Assembly: GCF_020735465.1 (NCBI RefSeq)
Contig: NZ_CP085935.1
Span: 1,364,001 to 1,428,000 of the forward strand
Reading direction: 5' to 3'
DNA from: Collinsella stercoris DSM 13279
Lineage (GTDB): Bacteria; Actinomycetota; Coriobacteriia; Coriobacteriales; Coriobacteriaceae
Length of the DNA stretch: 64,000 bases
Shown here: piece by piece, positions 36,132-45,280 of the stretch
Numbering within the stretch: the first letter of the stretch is position 1
How the letters are laid out: every line of letters starts with the position of its first letter
Made by a program: the position numbers and the translations under genes
The notes under the pieces: model-generated
The model's database searches: none
What the model saw: the letters and a program-made list of their open reading frames with translations, nothing else
What the model was told of the DNA's origin: nothing

Positions 36132-36801
36132 CCATTATACGGGCGGCATGCGGGAGTTTTTAACATTGGGCCCTCGGCATGTTCTTCTCGGCATGAGACG
36201 CTTTGGAACACGGGGCGACGCTTTGCGCGAAGCGCCGGGAGGTTATCGACATATTCTCGGACGAATGTGCAAAAGCGTTGATTGACGTGCATGGATGGTT
36301 GTTCTAATCGTTCTTCTCGTCCCCTGCGGAGCAAGACCCGGAACGGGGCTTGCGGAGCCCGCGCAGTGACCGCGTAGGGAGCGCGAGCGACCGGAGCGGG
36401 CACGGAGCGGTGCGGAGGGTGACAGCGGAACGCTGGCACCCTCGGCTGCGGAGGCAGACCGCTTGCGGGCTGCCGGAGCGTGGAGCAAGACGGGTCGGGC
36501 GCCGCCGTGTGGTCCGATGCGGGCGGGATCTTGCGCGGCGGCCGGGCTGGCTTGCGGAACAGGAGCGTCGACTCTGGCGGCGCGACGGGCGAGCGACCTT
36601 GGCGCGAGCCGCTTGCTTGCGTCGCTGCAGACCTCAGCCGCACGAGCAGGATGGGAAGCGGCTATAGGGACGGCATTGGCGCGCATGAATGGCGGCATGG
36701 GCGGGAGTTTGGGACGGGCGCGTAACCTGAGCGGCGATTGACGGAACCGTCCGGGAGGTGCGCTGTGGAGGGTCTGGATCGCGATTACTGGGTGCCGGAG
36801 C
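36132..36801. other. GC-rich stretch without a supported gene
   Basis: Frames such as 36463-36741 (+, 92 codons) and 36243-36803 (-, 186 codons) are open only because stop codons are rare at this GC level; they lack ribosome sites and protein-like sequence. The stretch leads directly into a decayed DtxR gene, so it is probably decaying DNA. Confidence 0.45.
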
Positions 36802-36990
36802 ATGTTCGGCCACGACGTGCGCCTTACAGAGGAGGGCGAGCGTGCCGCGTCGGCGACGCTCGAACGTCATCGCTTCTTCGAGCGGCTGCTCATCGAGTCA
36901 GGCGTGGACGCCGAGACCGCCTCGGCGGAGGCCTGACGCATGGAGCGCTGCCTGTCAGAGGGCTCCTGCAGACGTTTCGCGGCCTATCAC
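36802..36990 (+). pseudogene. Decayed DtxR/MntR-family metalloregulator (C-terminal end of the DNA-binding/dimer part)
   Basis: From 36802 the frame reads VRLTEEGERAASATLERHRF, then FERLLIESGVDAETASAEA, the helix and dimer region of DtxR regulators (ERHRFFxxLL...GV). A TGA at 36934-36936 replaces the residue before RMERCLSEGS, where the family has a metal-binding Cys in EACRMEHxLS. The N-terminal HTH and the rest of the dimer domain are missing. Confidence 0.7.
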
Positions 36991-37231
36991 GGGAGATGGA
37001 CGAGCTGCCGCTCGTCTATCTCCCTGTCGCACAATTACCTCTTTCAATAGGCCGCGCCCCAACGAATGGGTACCATTTATCCGGGTGCACTTGGGGCAAC
37101 GGGTTGAAATACCTGCGCAAGGTCGCTCGCAGAACACGCAACATCAAACACGACAGATGCCGGACCCCGGACGACAGCACCGCGAAAGACGAGCATTCCG
37201 ACCACAACCGAACAATTCCAGCTACTAGGCA

Positions 37232-37255
37232 GGCGCCCGCATGGGCGCCTTTTTT
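37232..37255 (+). terminator. Rho-independent terminator
   Basis: GGCGCCC (37232-37238) pairs with GGGCGCC (37243-37249) over GCAT, followed by TTTTTT. It points rightward from the decayed region. Confidence 0.85.
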
Positions 37256-37265
37256 CAGGGAATCA

Positions 37266-37313
37266 GTCGCTCGTTCATGAACGCAGCCATCGGCCGCTTC
37301 ATGAACGAGCGAC
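37266..37313. repeat. 16-bp perfect inverted repeat with 16-base spacer
   Basis: GTCGCTCGTTCATGAA (37266-37281) and TTCATGAACGAGCGAC (37298-37313) match exactly. Each arm holds the smaller palindrome TTCATGAA. It lies between the terminator and the yjdF leader and could be an operator or a recombination-related repeat. No T-run follows. Confidence 0.65.
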
Positions 37314-37394
37314 CGGCTTGACCTAGATCGAACCGCCTTCATCTCCGTCTAGGCGCCGGCAATCAACATCGTAAATCCGCGCGTGCTACAATGC

Positions 37395-37510
37395 GGGCAC
37401 CAGAGATGAAAACACAGTCCCCGTCGGGTAGTCGTGGGCGTGCGGGAGTCCGCATCAGTAACCTGCCTCCTTGGTTGTCCCTTCTCTGCATGGTCATCTA
37501 TATAAAGGAG
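37395..37510 (+). ncRNA. Leader of yjdF, candidate yjdF riboswitch
   Basis: A -10-like TACAAT at 37387-37392 would start a leader of about 120 bases before the yjdF ATG. It contains GTGCGGGAGTCCGCATCAGT and several short complementary GC runs (GCGGG/CCCGT, TGCGG/CCGCA). Many yjdF genes are controlled by a conserved azaaromatic-binding riboswitch in this position. I infer it from gene identity and leader length; I did not match the published consensus base by base. Confidence 0.4.
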
Positions 37511-37519
37511 GAGCCAACC

Positions 37520-37939
37520 ATGCAGATCAGCGTGTCGTCCACCCTGACCGTATATCACGACGGCCAATTTTGGGTCGGTCTGGCGGAACATGTCGAGGAC
37601 GGAACATACGACGTCGCCCGCATCGTCTTCGGTGCGAAGCCGTCCGATGAGGAAATCCTGCGATTCGTTGTCAACAAATGGGCGAAGCTCTCGTTCTTCG
37701 GCGACGATTCGGCCGAGGCGAGCAAGCCCGCGAAGAACCCCAAGCGACGCGCTCGCGAGGCGTCGAGGGCCCTCAAGCAGCCGGCGATGGGCACCAAGGC
37801 GCAGCAGGCGCTCGCGAATCAGCGGGAGACGCTGAAGTGGGAATCGGCCCAAGCAAGAAGCCAACGCCGCGCGGACGAGGCGGAGGCGCGCTTCGAGCAG
37901 CGGAAGCTGAAGCGCAAGCGGAAGCATCGAGGGCATTGA
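37520..37939 (+). CDS. yjdF: YjdF (DUF2992) family protein
   Basis: 139 residues from ATG 37520 with AAAGGAGGAG upstream. The family pattern is clear: STLTVYHDGQFWVGLAEHVE, then ARIVFGAKPSDEEILRFVV, KNPKRRAREASRA and TKAQQALANQRE. The second half is a Lys/Arg-rich helix. YjdF is small and cytosolic, possibly RNA-binding, and is linked to the response to azaaromatic compounds through its riboswitch. The gene stands alone, bounded by a terminator before and a hairpin after it. Confidence 0.9.
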   Translation: MQISVSSTLTVYHDGQFWVGLAEHVEDGTYDVARIVFGAKPSDEEILRFVVNKWAKLSFFGDDSAEASKPAKNPKRRAREASRALKQPAMGTKAQQALANQRETLKWESAQARSQRRADEAEARFEQRKLKRKRKHRGH

Positions 37940-37967
37940 TCGCCATTTGCGGCGAGCCTTATGCAGA

Positions 37968-38001
37968 AGCCGCGTCGGTTCCACTCGAAACCGACGCGGC
38001 T
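37968..38001 (+). terminator. Hairpin after yjdF, probable terminator
   Basis: AGCCGCGTCGGTT (37968-37980) and AACCGACGCGGCT (37989-38001) are a perfect 13-bp stem with an eight-base loop, 29 bases past the stop. Only a weak AT-rich tail follows. Confidence 0.6.
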
Positions 38002-38247
38002 ATCCATTCATAACTCGTCAACAGTCGATCCCCATCTCACTCGTATTCGATATATGCATCCTGAATACGAGGCCGTCAGATCATAACGGCGAATGCCGGT
38101 TATCAATGCAAGAGTCTGCGGGAATGTAGATAGTGCCTCGCGGTTCAGGCCGGCAATTTTCCACCGCGTCGCCCATATGGCCCTCGAAGAGTTCGCAACC
38201 GTAACAAACGTTGGGAGGCCTTTAGCGGCAGCCCTGGTTCCATCGGA

Positions 38248-38700
38248 CTATTCGGTTCCGATCGCTTTGCGCGGGAAGTCGAGCAGGCGGTCGCGGTAGT
38301 ACTCGTATTGTTGATTCCGTGCCTCGATCTCGGCGGGGAGGCAGTCGGTCAGCGATGCCGTGGGGGTGTCGAAGCGGTCGAGGACATCGACGACCTTCCG
38401 CTGGGTGGCGATGGATGGGGCGGGTATCTCGACTCTCGCTAAGTCCACAGGCGCGACTTCGATTACCCTTGCCCTTTCGCCGCCTTTCGTTTGGATATCT
38501 GAAAGTCCTGAGCAGTAGCTAAATATGCTAGGTATCTCGGGATAATGCTTTCAGTCGCATACGCGCAAGAGTGTCCGCTGATTGCAACCGGCTGTTCGCC
38601 TTCCCACGCCAATGGTGTGCAAACATCTTCGATATTCTCGCTTGTTATGGCAATAATCACGTCTCCAGGGTTTGCCTTTTTCGATTTAGTGTATTGCTCT
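38248..38700 (-). pseudogene. Type I restriction specificity subunit (HsdS), frameshifted C-terminal half
   Basis: The right part (38463-38700) reads NPGDVIIAITSENIEDVCTP, then GHSCAYATE and DFQISKRKAAKG, a target-recognition domain. The left part (38248-38460) reads RVIEVAPVDLARVEIPAPSI, then QRKVVDVLDRFDTPTASLT and EYYRDRLLDFPRK, the conserved HsdS spacer helix and end. The two lie in different frames and join naturally at about 38470 (KRKAAKG / ARVIEV), a one-base slip. The first target domain and start are missing; the upstream end is fused to a TetR fragment. No HsdM or HsdR is present. Confidence 0.8.
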
Positions 38701-38835
38701 TCAGATCATCGTGGTGTGCTCGTAGCCGCGCTCCACGAGGAGCCGCTCGGCAACGTCGAGAATCTTCTCGACCGTCTCCTCCGGGTACTTATTGCGCGCC
38801 GCGGGCAGCTCCGTCCTTATTATCGCGATAAACAT
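38701..38835 (-). pseudogene. TetR-family regulator, N-terminal fragment joined to hsdS
   Basis: The frame reads RNKYPEETVEKILDVAERLL, then VERGYEHTTMI and a stop, the first helices of a TetR HTH (ILDVAERLLxERGYEHTTM). It is cut exactly where the HsdS target domain begins, so the junction at about 38701 is a recombination scar. The missing rest of TetR would have contained the recognition helix. Confidence 0.7.
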
Positions 38836-38997
38836 ACCATGAGTGGCGTACGGGTCGAGAAGGGCTGGCGCCAAAAGAGCCCAACGGCCGTTACAGCTTC
38901 GTTAGAAACGCGCCCCACCATGGATGGTGAACCCGAAAGGTAAGGCGCGCGGGCACGGCGACTCGGCCCGCGCGCCCGGAAGAGAAAGGACGAACCC

Positions 38998-39722
<725 letters not shown>

Positions 39723-39726
<4 letters not shown>

Positions 39727-40493
39727 CGGGCGAGAAGACCGGCCTGATCGCGGGCTTGCGCGCCGAGGCGCTGAAGTCGCGCCACGCGGCGCCGGTTCGC
39801 CTGGCCGTGCTCATGGCGCTGCCGATGCCGCTGCTCGGCGCGATGCCCTACCGGGGCGTCCAGTCCTTCAGCGCGTGGAACTACTGGTACGCGCTCTTCC
39901 TGCCCGTGGCGCTCTCGCTCGTGGTGGCGTGCGTCGCACGGGCGGACGCGCGCACGCGGATGCGGGGCCTGCTGGGCCTTGGCTTCCCGCTCGGGCGCGC
40001 CTGGTGGGCGAAGGCGCTCTGGTGCCTCGCGCTCTGCGCGCTCTCGAACCTCGTGGTCTTCGGCGTCTACCTCGCGGAGTCGGCGTTCTCCTCGCAGGGC
40101 CTCACGGCCGCCGGCACGCTCACGATGCTCCTCTGCGCGCTCGCCAACACGGTGACCGCGGCGTGGATGATCCCCGCGGGGCTCTTCCTCACGGCGCGGC
40201 TCGGCATGCTCGCGGGCATCTTCTGCCCGCTCGCCGCGCAGCTCGTGGGCGGGTTCGCCTGGTCGCTGGTGCCGCTGCCGCAGCTCTTCCCGCCGTCGGC
40301 GAGCATGGTCATCCCCACGAGCTTCATCCCCGTGCTGCCGAGCGGCGAGCCACTCGCGGCGGACATGGCGCTCGGCGGGGCGCTCACGGCGGACGGCATG
40401 CTCACACTGGCGGGCCTTGCGGTCTGCGCGCTCGCGTTCGCCGCACTCACGGCGGCGGGCGCGGCTTGGTTCGCACGCTCCGAGGAGAGGTGA
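39723..40493 (+). CDS. ABC transporter permease, lantibiotic-immunity (LanE) type
   Basis: 256 residues, ATG 39723 overlapping the ATPase stop (ATGA). Six hydrophobic segments can be counted, among them LFLPVALSLVVACVA (about 58-72) and LAGLAVCALAFAALTAAG near the end. The first segment is preceded by LRAEALKSRHAAP, the amphipathic entry helix usual in this family. It works as a pair with the next permease, moving a lantibiotic-like peptide away from the membrane. Confidence 0.88.
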
Positions 40494-41308
40494 TGGCCAT
40501 GACACGACTCTTCGACCCGACGCCGCGCATGACTCTCCCGCGGGCCCTGCTCTCCGAGGCCCTGCGCCTGGCGCGCTCCCCGCTCACGGCGGTGCACCTC
40601 GTCTGCGGTCTGGCAGCCGGTCTTGCCTGCGGCGAGTACTTCTCCGTAACCCGATGGGACCCGGCGCTGGGCGCGGACGCCTACGTCCAGTTCCTCGGCG
40701 CCCTCATGCCGCTCATGTCCGCCATCGTCTGCGGGCTCGCCGTGGACGAGGAGCGCGCTGCCGGGCGCCTCGCCAACCTCACGGCGGTCCCCTCGCGCGG
40801 GTGCGCCGTCGCGGCGAAGCTGCTCGCCCTTGCGACGCTCGGCGCGGGCGCGCTGGCCGTGGCGCTCGGCGTGTTCGGGGCCGTGCTCGCCGTCGCCGGG
40901 CGCCTGCCGCTCGGGCCCGCTCCGCTTGCGGCCGCCTGGGCGGGCATCGTGCTGGGCAGCCTGCCCCTCTATGCGCTGGGGCTCGGCGTGGCCCTGCGCC
41001 TCGGCCGCAACGCCGCCATCGGCGCCGGCGCGGCGGGGATGCTCCTCGCGTTCTTCTCAGTGGGCGGACTTGCGCACGGCCTCATGACCGGCAAGCTCAC
41101 CGGTGCCCTGGCGACGCCCCTGAGCTGGGTGCCGCTCGCCTGGCCCGCGCGCCTGGGGTCGCTCGGGGTGGAGGCCTTCATCGACGCCGCACGCGCGGCG
41201 GCCCCTCTCCTCACGACTGCGCTCGCTGGCCTCGTGCTCACCCTGACAGCCGCCGCCGTCCTTCTCGCCTGGTTCTGCCGCTTCGAGGACGGGAGGGCAG
41301 ATGCGTAG
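40493..41308 (+). CDS. ABC transporter permease, lantibiotic-immunity (LanG) type
   Basis: 271 residues. The start is ATG 40493, sharing its A with the stop of the permease before (TGATG); ATG 40499 is an alternative and the open frame further upstream is only GC-driven. Six hydrophobic segments are visible (for example FLGALMPLMSAIVCGLAV and LLTTALAGLVLTLTAAAVLL). DEERAAGRLANLTAVPSRG after the second segment is the coupling-helix region of LanG/ABC-2 permeases. Confidence 0.88.
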   Translation: MAMTRLFDPTPRMTLPRALLSEALRLARSPLTAVHLVCGLAAGLACGEYFSVTRWDPALGADAYVQFLGALMPLMSAIVCGLAVDEERAAGRLANLTAVPSRGCAVAAKLLALATLGAGALAVALGVFGAVLAVAGRLPLGPAPLAAAWAGIVLGSLPLYALGLGVALRLGRNAAIGAGAAGMLLAFFSVGGLAHGLMTGKLTGALATPLSWVPLAWPARLGSLGVEAFIDAARAAAPLLTTALAGLVLTLTAAAVLLAWFCRFEDGRADA

Positions 41309-41702
41309 GAAGCCGCTCGCCGCCGTGCTCGTCCTCCTCTCCGCAGCGCTCGTCCTGGGCGGGAATGCCCTGCTCGACGCCGGCTGGGGGTCGGCGCTGC
41401 GCTCGATCGCCGACCGCGTGCTGCCCAACCCTGAGATCGCCATGTGGGCGCCCGCGCCCGAGCCCGGTAGCCACGCGAGCTCCTACGCCGACGCCACCGG
41501 GGCGGGGGCGAACTACGTCTACCTGGTGGACGCGGCGGACGATAGGGGCAATGTCCGAGAGCTCCAGCTCATCTTCTTCGGGCGGGAGTCGGACGGCGAG
41601 GGCTGGCTCGAGATCGAAGCGCACGGCGGCTCGGGCGTGCGCTACCGCGCGTGCGACGCGGCCGAGGCGCCCTCGGCTGCGCGCGGGGCTCTGGACCGCT
41701 GA
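41301..41702 (+). CDS. YxeA-like (DUF1093) secreted or membrane-anchored protein
   Basis: 133 residues, ATG 41301 overlapping the permease by eight bases. The N-terminus is a signal or anchor helix (LAAVLVLLSAALVLGGNALL). The body fits the YxeA pattern: a Tyr-rich strand with Y-x-Y in GANYVYLVDAADDRGN, LQLIFFGRESDGEGWLEIEA, and a closing VRYRACDAAEAPSAARGAL. YxeA-like proteins accompany bacteriocin/lantibiotic transporters, but their function is not well known. Moderate confidence in the family. Confidence 0.65.
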   Translation: MRRKPLAAVLVLLSAALVLGGNALLDAGWGSALRSIADRVLPNPEIAMWAPAPEPGSHASSYADATGAGANYVYLVDAADDRGNVRELQLIFFGRESDGEGWLEIEAHGGSGVRYRACDAAEAPSAARGALDR

Positions 41703-41747
41703 GCGCGGCGCAAGTACAATGCCGACGGGAGTTTCAGGAGGTCGAAT

Positions 41748-42410
41748 ATGGCGAGGATACTGGCAGTGGATGACGAGCGGGCGATCCTCGACGCGCTCGC
41801 GCGCGTCCTCGGCCGCGACGGCCATGAGGTCGTCAAGGCAGCGGACCCGACGGCGGTCCCGGGGACGGACCTCTCGCGCTTCGACCTCGTGCTCTGCGAC
41901 GTCATGATGCCGGGGCTCGACGGCTTCGAGCTCGTGCGGCGGATCCGCCCGGACTTCGACGGGCCCATCATCTTCCTGACCGCGCGCGTGGCCGAGGAGG
42001 ACGCCGTGGCCGGCTACGGCCTGGGCGCCGACGACTACGTCCGCAAGCCCTTCGGGGCCGCGGAGCTGCGCGCCAAGGTCGCGGCCCATCTACGCCGTGA
42101 GCGCCGGCCGCGCTCGCACGCCCTCTCCTTCGGGGAGGTGCGGATCGACCTCGGGGCGCACGGCCTCGCCGTGGGCGGCGAGGCCGTGCCGCTCACGCCC
42201 ACCGAGTACGCCATCTGCGAGTACCTCGCCCGCCACCCCGGGCAGGTCATGAGCCGCGCGCAGATCCGCGAGGCAGTGCTCGGCTGGGAGAGCGACGCCG
42301 ACGACGCGGCCATATCCATGCAGGTCAGCCGCGCCCGGAGGAAACTCTCCGAGGCCGGCGCCGACCCGATCGCGACCGTCTGGGGGATGGGGTACAAGTG
42401 GCAGCTCTGA
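41748..42410 (+). CDS. OmpR-family response regulator
   Basis: 220 residues; ATG 41748 behind CAGGAGG. The receiver has ILAVDDERAI (acid pair 8-9), VLCDVMMPG (phosphorylated Asp about 53), FLTARVAEEDA (Thr about 80) and YVRKPFGAAEL (Lys about 101). A trans_reg_C winged helix follows (PLTPTEYAICEYLARHPGQV ... GMGYKW). It should switch on the transporter when the neighbouring kinase senses an antimicrobial peptide. It overlaps the kinase start, so the two are co-translated. Confidence 0.92.
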   Translation: MARILAVDDERAILDALARVLGRDGHEVVKAADPTAVPGTDLSRFDLVLCDVMMPGLDGFELVRRIRPDFDGPIIFLTARVAEEDAVAGYGLGADDYVRKPFGAAELRAKVAAHLRRERRPRSHALSFGEVRIDLGAHGLAVGGEAVPLTPTEYAICEYLARHPGQVMSRAQIREAVLGWESDADDAAISMQVSRARRKLSEAGADPIATVWGMGYKWQL

Positions 42411-43825
42411 GGACCGGGGCGCGAGGTCGCGGGGGCATGCCGCTCTCCTTCGTCATCGCACGCTACTTCGCCTACGCGTTCGCGGCGGTCGCCACGGCGT
42501 GGCTCGCCTCGTTCATGGCGCTCTCCGCGGCGATCAACGCGGGCCTCGTCTACGAGGCGAGCTGGGGGCCGGCCAACGCGCGCGAGGTCGCGGAGGGCCT
42601 GGCACGCGACGGCGTCTGCGGGCAGCAGGACGTGCCGACGGCGTACCGCTACCTCATCCTGAACAAGAACGGATACGTGCTGATGACAGACCTCGAGGGC
42701 ACGCGGCTCGAGGGCGCGGCGGAAATGGCCCGTGCGGCACTCGCCGCGGATCCGGGCACAGTGGAGATCGAGGGCGGGGGCTCGGGCCTCACCCATGCCG
42801 CGTTCCCGCTCAAGGGCGGCGGGGCCTGCGCGCTCGTCAGCGAGTACCTGCCGCAGTGGGTCTCGCGCGACCTTGCCGGCCTGCTTCCCAACCCGCAGAA
42901 CCTCATGCTCGTCGGCGCCGCGGCGGGAAGCGCGCTCGCGCTCGCGCTCGTGGCGCGCCGCGCGAGCCGCGTGATCTCGCGCAAGATGGCGCCGCTCGCG
43001 GAGGCGGCGGGGCGCGTCGGCGCGGGGGAGCTCGACTTCGCGGTCGGCAGCACCAACGTACGCGAGGTAAACGACGTCCTCGCCGCGGTGGACGCCATGC
43101 GGGCCTCCCTCGCCGAGTCGCTCGAGGCCCGCTGGGCCGCGGAGCGGGGGCAGCGCGAGCAGGTGGCGTCGCTCGCCCACGACCTCAAGACGCCGCTCAC
43201 CGTGCTGCGCGCCAACGCCGATTTCGTGGCGGAGGAGCTGGAAGACGAGAAAGACGCCGACCTCGCGGCCGCCGCGCGCGACATAGCCGGCGGTGTCGAA
43301 AGGCTCGACGGCTACGTGCGCCTGCTCATCGAGGCCTCGCGCGGGTCCGGCGGGGCGGAGAAGGCCCCCATGCGGCCGGCCGAGCTCTGCGAGCAGGTCC
43401 TCGCCGAGGCAGCCCAGATCGCCCGGGCGCGAGGCGTGACGCTCGACGCGGCCACGGGCCCCGCTGTCGCGGGCGCGCCCGAGGCCCCGCTCGACCGAAC
43501 CGCCCTGGCGCGAGCCGCCGCTAACCTCGTGGCCAACGCCGCCGAGCACGCGCGCTCGCGCGTGGCGGTCTCCTGCGACGTCGAGGGCGGCCACCTCGTC
43601 ATCGAGGTGTCCGACGACGGACCGGGCTTCTCTCCCGCCGCCCTCGAACGCGGCTGCGAGTGCCTCTTCACAGACGACTCCTCCCGCTCCTCGCGCGACG
43701 GAGGCCGCCACTACGGGCTCGGTCTCCACGCCGCCTCCGAGGCCGCGAGCGCCCACGGGGGCTCCGTCTCGCTCGCCAACAACCCCTCGGGCGGCGCGGT
43801 GGCCACCATCGTGGTCCCCCTGTGA
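42398..43825 (+). CDS. Sensor histidine kinase (LanK/BceS-like context)
   Basis: 475 residues from GTG 42398, overlapping the regulator stop; ATG 42437 (behind GGGGG) is the alternative. Two membrane segments (about 20-50 and 168-190) enclose a 120-residue outside domain. A HAMP-like linker (APLAEAAGRVGAGELDFAVG) leads to the H-box VASLAHDLKTPLTVLRANAD (about 258-277), then N-box LVANAAEHARSRV, G1 VSDDGPGFSP and G2 GRHYGLGLHAA. It likely senses cell-envelope-active peptides, inferred from the transporter next door. Confidence 0.9.
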   Translation: MAALRTGARGRGGMPLSFVIARYFAYAFAAVATAWLASFMALSAAINAGLVYEASWGPANAREVAEGLARDGVCGQQDVPTAYRYLILNKNGYVLMTDLEGTRLEGAAEMARAALAADPGTVEIEGGGSGLTHAAFPLKGGGACALVSEYLPQWVSRDLAGLLPNPQNLMLVGAAAGSALALALVARRASRVISRKMAPLAEAAGRVGAGELDFAVGSTNVREVNDVLAAVDAMRASLAESLEARWAAERGQREQVASLAHDLKTPLTVLRANADFVAEELEDEKDADLAAAARDIAGGVERLDGYVRLLIEASRGSGGAEKAPMRPAELCEQVLAEAAQIARARGVTLDAATGPAVAGAPEAPLDRTALARAAANLVANAAEHARSRVAVSCDVEGGHLVIEVSDDGPGFSPAALERGCECLFTDDSSRSSRDGGRHYGLGLHAASEAASAHGGSVSLANNPSGGAVATIVVPL

Positions 43826-43912
43826 GGGCCTGACGACTCAGGCCCTCACACCGGCGTGGCTCGCAACCAAACGCTTCCCGGATAATAATGCCCGTTGCGG
43901 GGATCGCCCTGG

Positions 43913-44164
43913 CTAGTCGCCGCCCATGTGCATGAGCATGTCAGCGATGCGAGTCGCCATCTCGTCCGCCGCTGCACGGATGTTGGCGACCCAGGACGCA
44001 AGGCCGGTCTGATCGGATGCCTCCGCTTCAAGCACGTCGTAGTTCGCGGTCACCGCCATGAGCGGGGTGACGAGGTCGTGCGAGGCGGTGCAAACGAACG
44101 CGCGCTCCCGCGCCTCGGCCTCCGCCACCGGTCGCAGGGCACGTCCCGCTGCCGCCCACGCCAC
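43913..44164 (-). pseudogene. Histidine-kinase H-box fragment
   Basis: 83 codons reading AEARERAFVCTASHDLVTPL, then MAVTANYDVLEAEAS and ANIRAAADEMATRIADMLMH. This is the dimerisation and phosphate-acceptor helix pair of a histidine kinase (SHDLxTPL), without sensor, ATPase domain or credible start. It is not part of the intact kinase just upstream, whose H-box differs, so a second two-component system was probably lost here. Confidence 0.75.
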
Positions 44165-44216
44165 GGCGAGCGCCCAAAAGCCGAAGCGATCGGCGTCACT
44201 CGCTTCGCTAAATCAA

Positions 44217-44843
44217 CTATATGGGATGACGGATCACGGTCTTAAGCTTCTCCGGCGCGCACTTGCGCGGGTCGGAGAGGTAAATCTCGTGATACAGGCG
44301 AAATACGGAGAAGTCGGGGGCGTAGCCCTCCTCCGCTGCGAATGCACGCATGGCATCTATGGTCGTCGGCTCTTCGTCGTAAGGCCCAGTGTGCATGCAC
44401 TGAACGCAAAGGCCCTCGTCGAGCCTCAGCAGCTCGACCGCCGAGAAGTCCAGCTTCTTCTTGGCGGCAGCTTCCGAAACGGCCCAGCCGAAGTCCTCGC
44501 GAGTGACGAAATCGGGCAGGCGGATACACGAGATGAAGTTGAAGTCGTCCTTCCTCGTGTAATCGATCTCGCCACCGGCGCGGTCTTGCCACCAGAAGCC
44601 CTCGAGCGGCGGCACGACGAAGTCGAAATAGCCTTCGATTTCCCGCGAGCCCTTCTTCGACATCTTGATGGTATAGGCAACGCCGTAGAGCAGCGGCAAC
44701 GTTCTCTGGTACTCGCCATCTTCGGCATTGGGATTACCCTTGCCCCGCACGGCGACGTAGCTCATGGGCGGAACGGTAACGACGCCCGGCTTGCTCGACG
44801 GCCTGTAGAGCTCCCTGAACTCCTTCTTGAAATCGTATACCAT
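44217..44843 (-). CDS. GyrI-like small-molecule-binding protein
   Basis: 208 residues from ATG 44843 (GGGAGG nine bases upstream), not the longer ORF start at 44897. The N-terminus, YDFKKEFRELYRPSSKPGVV, followed by PPMSYVAVRGKGNPN, is typical of GyrI-like/YoaZ stand-alone proteins. CMHTGPYDEEPTTIDAMRAF near residue 150 is the signature H-x-G-P-Y-x-E, whose acidic residues line the ligand pocket. Members bind hydrophobic cations or antibiotics and some protect gyrase. Here it stands next to the antimicrobial-peptide cassette. Confidence 0.88.
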   Translation of the reverse strand: MVYDFKKEFRELYRPSSKPGVVTVPPMSYVAVRGKGNPNAEDGEYQRTLPLLYGVAYTIKMSKKGSREIEGYFDFVVPPLEGFWWQDRAGGEIDYTRKDDFNFISCIRLPDFVTREDFGWAVSEAAAKKKLDFSAVELLRLDEGLCVQCMHTGPYDEEPTTIDAMRAFAAEEGYAPDFSVFRLYHEIYLSDPRKCAPEKLKTVIRHPI

Positions 44844-45280
44844 CGCAACAAACCTCCCTGAGCTTGGATTTCCATCGAATCGGTTCAAATAGAGCAACGG
44901 ACGCGGCTTCGGAAGAAACCGCGTCCGTTGGCAGACATTATATCATAGAATCGAACGTATGTTCTACTCCCACTCAGTAATCAAATCGTGCATTTCCATG
45001 GTCTCTCGTTTACGTGGTGCACCGCCGTCTCCCCACTCACCGGAATCGGATGGTTTTCGGGTACCCGAGTTGAACTCAAAATGAACTCAACACCGATCTT
45101 TCGGTCGGCGGCTTCTAGGACGAAAGGACCACGCGCTGCGCACACGATGAGAGCCCAGACGGCCATCGCATACACGCGAAGACTGGTACTCCAAAACCCG
45201 TACAGCCAAACCCGACTACAAGCTCATCGATAACCCACTGTCAAACCGTTCTCAAGATAACAGCACGATCTTGCTTCAGC
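44844..45280. other. Intergenic stretch with a possible attachment site
   Basis: No supported gene. CTACTCCCACTC at 44964-44975 reads GAGTGGGAGTAG on the minus strand, the usual end of guaA (Glu-Trp-Glu-stop), a known integration target of tyrosine recombinases. The residues before it do not match GuaA. 45 bases to the left is CGCGTCCGTTG, matched inverted at 44911-44920. Low confidence. Confidence 0.3.

Noticed and set aside
36243..36803. 186-codon minus-strand frame
   Set aside because: No ribosome site, Arg/Ala/Pro-rich, overlaps decayed plus-strand sequence; composition of a random GC-rich frame.
40417..41907. 496-codon plus-strand frame over the second permease and YxeA-like genes
   Set aside because: Out of frame with both clearly membrane/secreted genes; Arg/Pro/Ser-rich artefact of high GC.
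42035..43756. 573-codon minus-strand frame opposite the response regulator and kinase
   Set aside because: Antisense shadow of two genes with complete motif sets.
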